Of a stretch of 64,000 nucleotides of DNA, positions 61,922-64,000 are shown piece by piece. Each line of letters opens with the position of its first letter. Within the stretch, counting starts at the first letter, position 1. Source of the DNA: Sulfuritalea sp. (lineage in GTDB: Bacteria; Pseudomonadota; Gammaproteobacteria; Burkholderiales; Rhodocyclaceae); assembly GCA_016712985.1 (NCBI GenBank), contig JADJQA010000013.1, forward strand, positions 84,157 through 148,156. The letters run 5' to 3'. Under the pieces are notes generated by a model. That model had not been told where the DNA came from. It saw only the letters and a list, made by a program, of their open reading frames with translations, and searched no databases. Position numbers and translations under genes: made by a program.

Positions 61922-63469
61922 TCAGAACAGGCGTGGGCCAACCATGCCGGAGGGCTTGGCGCCATTCGCCGCTTGCTGGCCGACAATCACTTCGCTGCCC
62001 TCCCTGATGTCGCTGGAGACGATCTCCGTCATGCTGCCATCGGTCAGCCCGAGGCGGACAGTGACGGCTTTCGGGCTGCCGTCCTCGCCGATGATCCAGA
62101 CACGTCCGCTGCCGCCACCGCCGCCGGCCCGCGCGGCCTGGGCCTCGCCGGCCATCTCGTCGTAGCGCTGCTTTTGTTCGGGAGTCAGGATCGCCGCAAG
62201 CTTCTCGCGTATTTCTGCGCGATTGCGTTCCTGCGCCTTGCCTTTTTCCGCTTCGGGCAGCTCGCGGGCCGCCCGAAACTTGTCGCGCATACCGGTGAAA
62301 ATGAGGTCAAGTTTGGCTTGCTGATCGGCATCAAGCCTGAGTTCGGCGACCAGGCGCTCGCGCAACTGGGCCTGGCCTGCGCCGCCTCCAGTGCCCCCAC
62401 CGTTCCCGCCAGGAGTCGGCGCTGGAGACAAGGCGGCCACCGCCTTCTTGTCGTCGGCGGCGCCAGCCGGACGGAAGCGCAGTGCTGCGTTGGGCAGCTT
62501 CAGCGCCTTGTCCTTTTCCGCCGTGGTGATGCGCACATTGGCGGTCATGCCTGGCAGCAGCGTCAGATCCGGATTCGCGGCGGCGACGATCACGGTATAG
62601 GTGACGACGTTGGAAACCACCGTGGCCGCCTTGCGGATCTGCGTTACCTGGCCAGAGAAGCTTCGCCCAGGGAAGGCATCGACAGTGAAGCTGGCCTTCT
62701 GGCCCACCACGATGCGTCCGACATCAGCCTCGTCGATCGAGGTCTCGACCTGCATGTCGCTCAGGTTCTTCGCGATGATGAACAGCTCGGGGGCCTGCAG
62801 GCTGGCCGCCACCGTTTGCCCGGTATCGACGCTGCGCTTGACCACGACTCCATCCACCGGCGAGCGGATGCCTGTCCGTTCGAGATCGACCTTGGCCTGG
62901 GACAGTTGCGACTCGCGCTGCTTGACCACGGCGCTGCTGTTGTTGGCCTGCGCCAGTGCGACATCCAGCGCGGCCTTGGCGACCTCGTAGGCAGCCTCGG
63001 CCTTGTCGCGATCGGCGGCGGAAATGAAGTTCTTCTCGACCAGCATCTTCTTGCGTTCGAAATCGCGCTGGGCGTCCATCAGCGTTGCCGTGACACGGGC
63101 CACCTCGGCCTTCTGCACGGCGACCGATGCGCGCGTCGATTCGAGGTCGGCCTCGGCCTGCCGCACGCGTAGTTGAAAGGTCTCGGGGTCGATGCGCGCG
63201 ATCAACTGGCCGGCCTGGACCGGACTGTTGAAGTCGGCGAAAAGCTCCTTGATCTGGCCCGACACCTGGGAGCCGACCGATACGGAGACCACCGGATTCA
63301 AAGTGCCTGTGGATGACACAATGGCCGTGAGCGGGCCGCTTTCAACTTTGGCCAGTTTGTACTTGGGCGCATCGCCGGCCGTGCCGAAATAACGCCACGC
63401 CGCATAGCCGGCAGCGGCAACAACGATCAGGACGAGTAATGCCAGGCCAGAGCGCGAGGATGCTTTCAT
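61922..63469 (-). CDS. MacA-like periplasmic adaptor with an LTxxQ-like insert
   Basis: 515 residues from ATG 63469. A single N-terminal anchor (SGLALLVLIVVAAAGYAAWRYF) leads to the barrel-sandwich and helical-hairpin domains of HlyD/MacA proteins (VVSVSVGSQVSGQI, GIRSPVDGVVVKRSVDTGQTV). Unlike ordinary MacA (about 370-390 residues) it has an extra segment at about 355-445, a Gly-rich linker (GGNGGGTGGGAGQ) and a helical region with LDADQQAKLDLIF and LTPEQKQRYDEM. This resembles Spy/CpxP LTxxQ proteins. It links the inner-membrane ABC exporter to an outer-membrane channel. Confidence 0.9.
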   Translation of the reverse strand: MKASSRSGLALLVLIVVAAAGYAAWRYFGTAGDAPKYKLAKVESGPLTAIVSSTGTLNPVVSVSVGSQVSGQIKELFADFNSPVQAGQLIARIDPETFQLRVRQAEADLESTRASVAVQKAEVARVTATLMDAQRDFERKKMLVEKNFISAADRDKAEAAYEVAKAALDVALAQANNSSAVVKQRESQLSQAKVDLERTGIRSPVDGVVVKRSVDTGQTVAASLQAPELFIIAKNLSDMQVETSIDEADVGRIVVGQKASFTVDAFPGRSFSGQVTQIRKAATVVSNVVTYTVIVAAANPDLTLLPGMTANVRITTAEKDKALKLPNAALRFRPAGAADDKKAVAALSPAPTPGGNGGGTGGGAGQAQLRERLVAELRLDADQQAKLDLIFTGMRDKFRAARELPEAEKGKAQERNRAEIREKLAAILTPEQKQRYDEMAGEAQAARAGGGGGSGRVWIIGEDGSPKAVTVRLGLTDGSMTEIVSSDIREGSEVIVGQQAANGAKPSGMVGPRLF

Positions 63470-64000
63470 GGAGGCGATTCTAGACGATCCCTTCCATGAG
63501 GCTTGTAACCGGATGTTAGACGAATATCGATCAACCGTCCCTGGTGCCAAAGCCGTGCAGGCGCAGGGGAAAGGCGCTCCTGCCGGTCAAGTTCGTTGCG
63601 GCCTTGGAAGCGATCCCGGCGGCTGAAATACGGAGGCCCGGAGATCGCCGAGAAAGACCCGGCTTCCGGATTTTTCGGTGGGCGGCGCGCGCGAAAAACC
63701 GCCATGTCTATCTCAGACTCCGGATTTTCCGTTGGACGAGTTCGAGTTCAGCAGCCTGTAGCGCAGTCGGCCGATGTTTGCTTGAGACTGACAACGGCCT
63801 GCTGACAACGGAATACTCACTGGCCGGTCCGATCAGATTGCTGCCGTTCAGGCTCGGCTTGGTCGGCTGACTCCTCCGTGCCCATAGCCGACGGTGGCCA
63901 AAATCGGAAGCGGCCGTTCGCCGGGAACCCTCGAAAATGAAAAGCTGCCATTCGCTATGCGACTGCGATATTCTTGGCTCAACGGCTCCTATGCAGCGTT
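63470..64000. other. region after the efflux operon, no supportable gene
   Basis: 531 bases. It should hold the promoter of the minus-strand adaptor gene in its first part. Short frames on both strands (63544-63870 plus, 63466-63705 minus) give unrecognisable sequences. There is a short direct repeat CTGACAACGG near 63788 and 63802, and two imperfect 22-base copies at 63901-63922 and 63935-63956 (AAATCGGAAGCGGCCGTTCG and AAATGAAAAGCTGCCATTCG). Nothing else seen. Confidence 0.4.

Noticed and set aside
63544..63870. 108-residue frame at the right edge
   Set aside because: No ribosome site, mixed composition, no similarity recognised; overlaps the likely promoter area of the adaptor gene.

Overview
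The window reads as a chromosome segment of a GC-rich betaproteobacterium. The order exbB-exbD-lpxK-ycaR-kdsB-adk, the divergent murJ/rpsT pair, argD-argF-argG, and panB-panC-panD with folK all fit the Rhodocyclales/Sterolibacteriaceae (Azoarcus, Dechloromonas or Sulfuritalea-like organisms). That placement is my inference from gene content and codon style, not from a search. No rRNA, tRNA, CRISPR array, integrase or intact insertion sequence was found.

Layout. 1-6.7 kb: a Sel1-repeat protein, a J-domain protein, then the envelope operon (ExbB/ExbD, LpxK, Trm112-like YcaR, KdsB) and adenylate kinase. 6.8-13.1 kb: a pyrophosphate block with two divergently transcribed PPi-type phosphofructokinases, an H+-pumping pyrophosphatase and an uncharacterised 257-residue protein. 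13.4-20.5 kb: murJ/rpsT, a small unknown gene, arginine biosynthesis, and small conserved genes (DUF2788, ppnP, yajQ). 20.6-29.2 kb: a giant exonuclease-RecQ-UvrD fusion, a glutamine amidotransferase, a Nudix enzyme, a CobD/CbiB-family protein and a thiolase. 29.6-33.0 kb: a second, divergent H+-pyrophosphatase followed by a close paralogue of the 257-residue protein. 33.1-35.7 kb: a patchy region with a GST, a decayed aldo/keto reductase and small unknowns. 35.9-43.4 kb: a sulfur-oxidation island, soeABC-tusA-dsrE2, plus a FadL-type porin. 43.5-52.5 kb: valS, pcnB, folK, panBCD and a DEAD-box helicase. 52.7-57.9 kb: small unknowns, a Tas-like reductase, a lipoprotein/MarR pair, SixA and a CYTH-CHAD phosphatase. 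58-63.5 kb: crotonase and 3-hydroxyacyl-CoA dehydrogenase, then a MacAB-type efflux operon.

Three themes stand out. First, energy metabolism leans on pyrophosphate: two PPi-PFKs and two membrane PPases. Each PPase gene is next to a copy of the same unknown protein family, the best candidate here for an undescribed partner of proton-pumping PPases. Second, cytoplasmic sulfite oxidation (SoeABC) is coupled to sulfur carriers TusA and DsrE2; tusA is hidden by a frameshift. Third, a three-enzyme fusion (DnaQ-like exonuclease, RecQ helicase, UvrD-like helicase) is present.

Caution. At least ten genes carry single- or two-base indels, including highly conserved ones (rpsT, hppA2, folK, panB). Several lie in homopolymers or GC repeats. 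This pattern points to sequencing or assembly error more than gene decay, so these genes are reported as whole, frameshifted loci.
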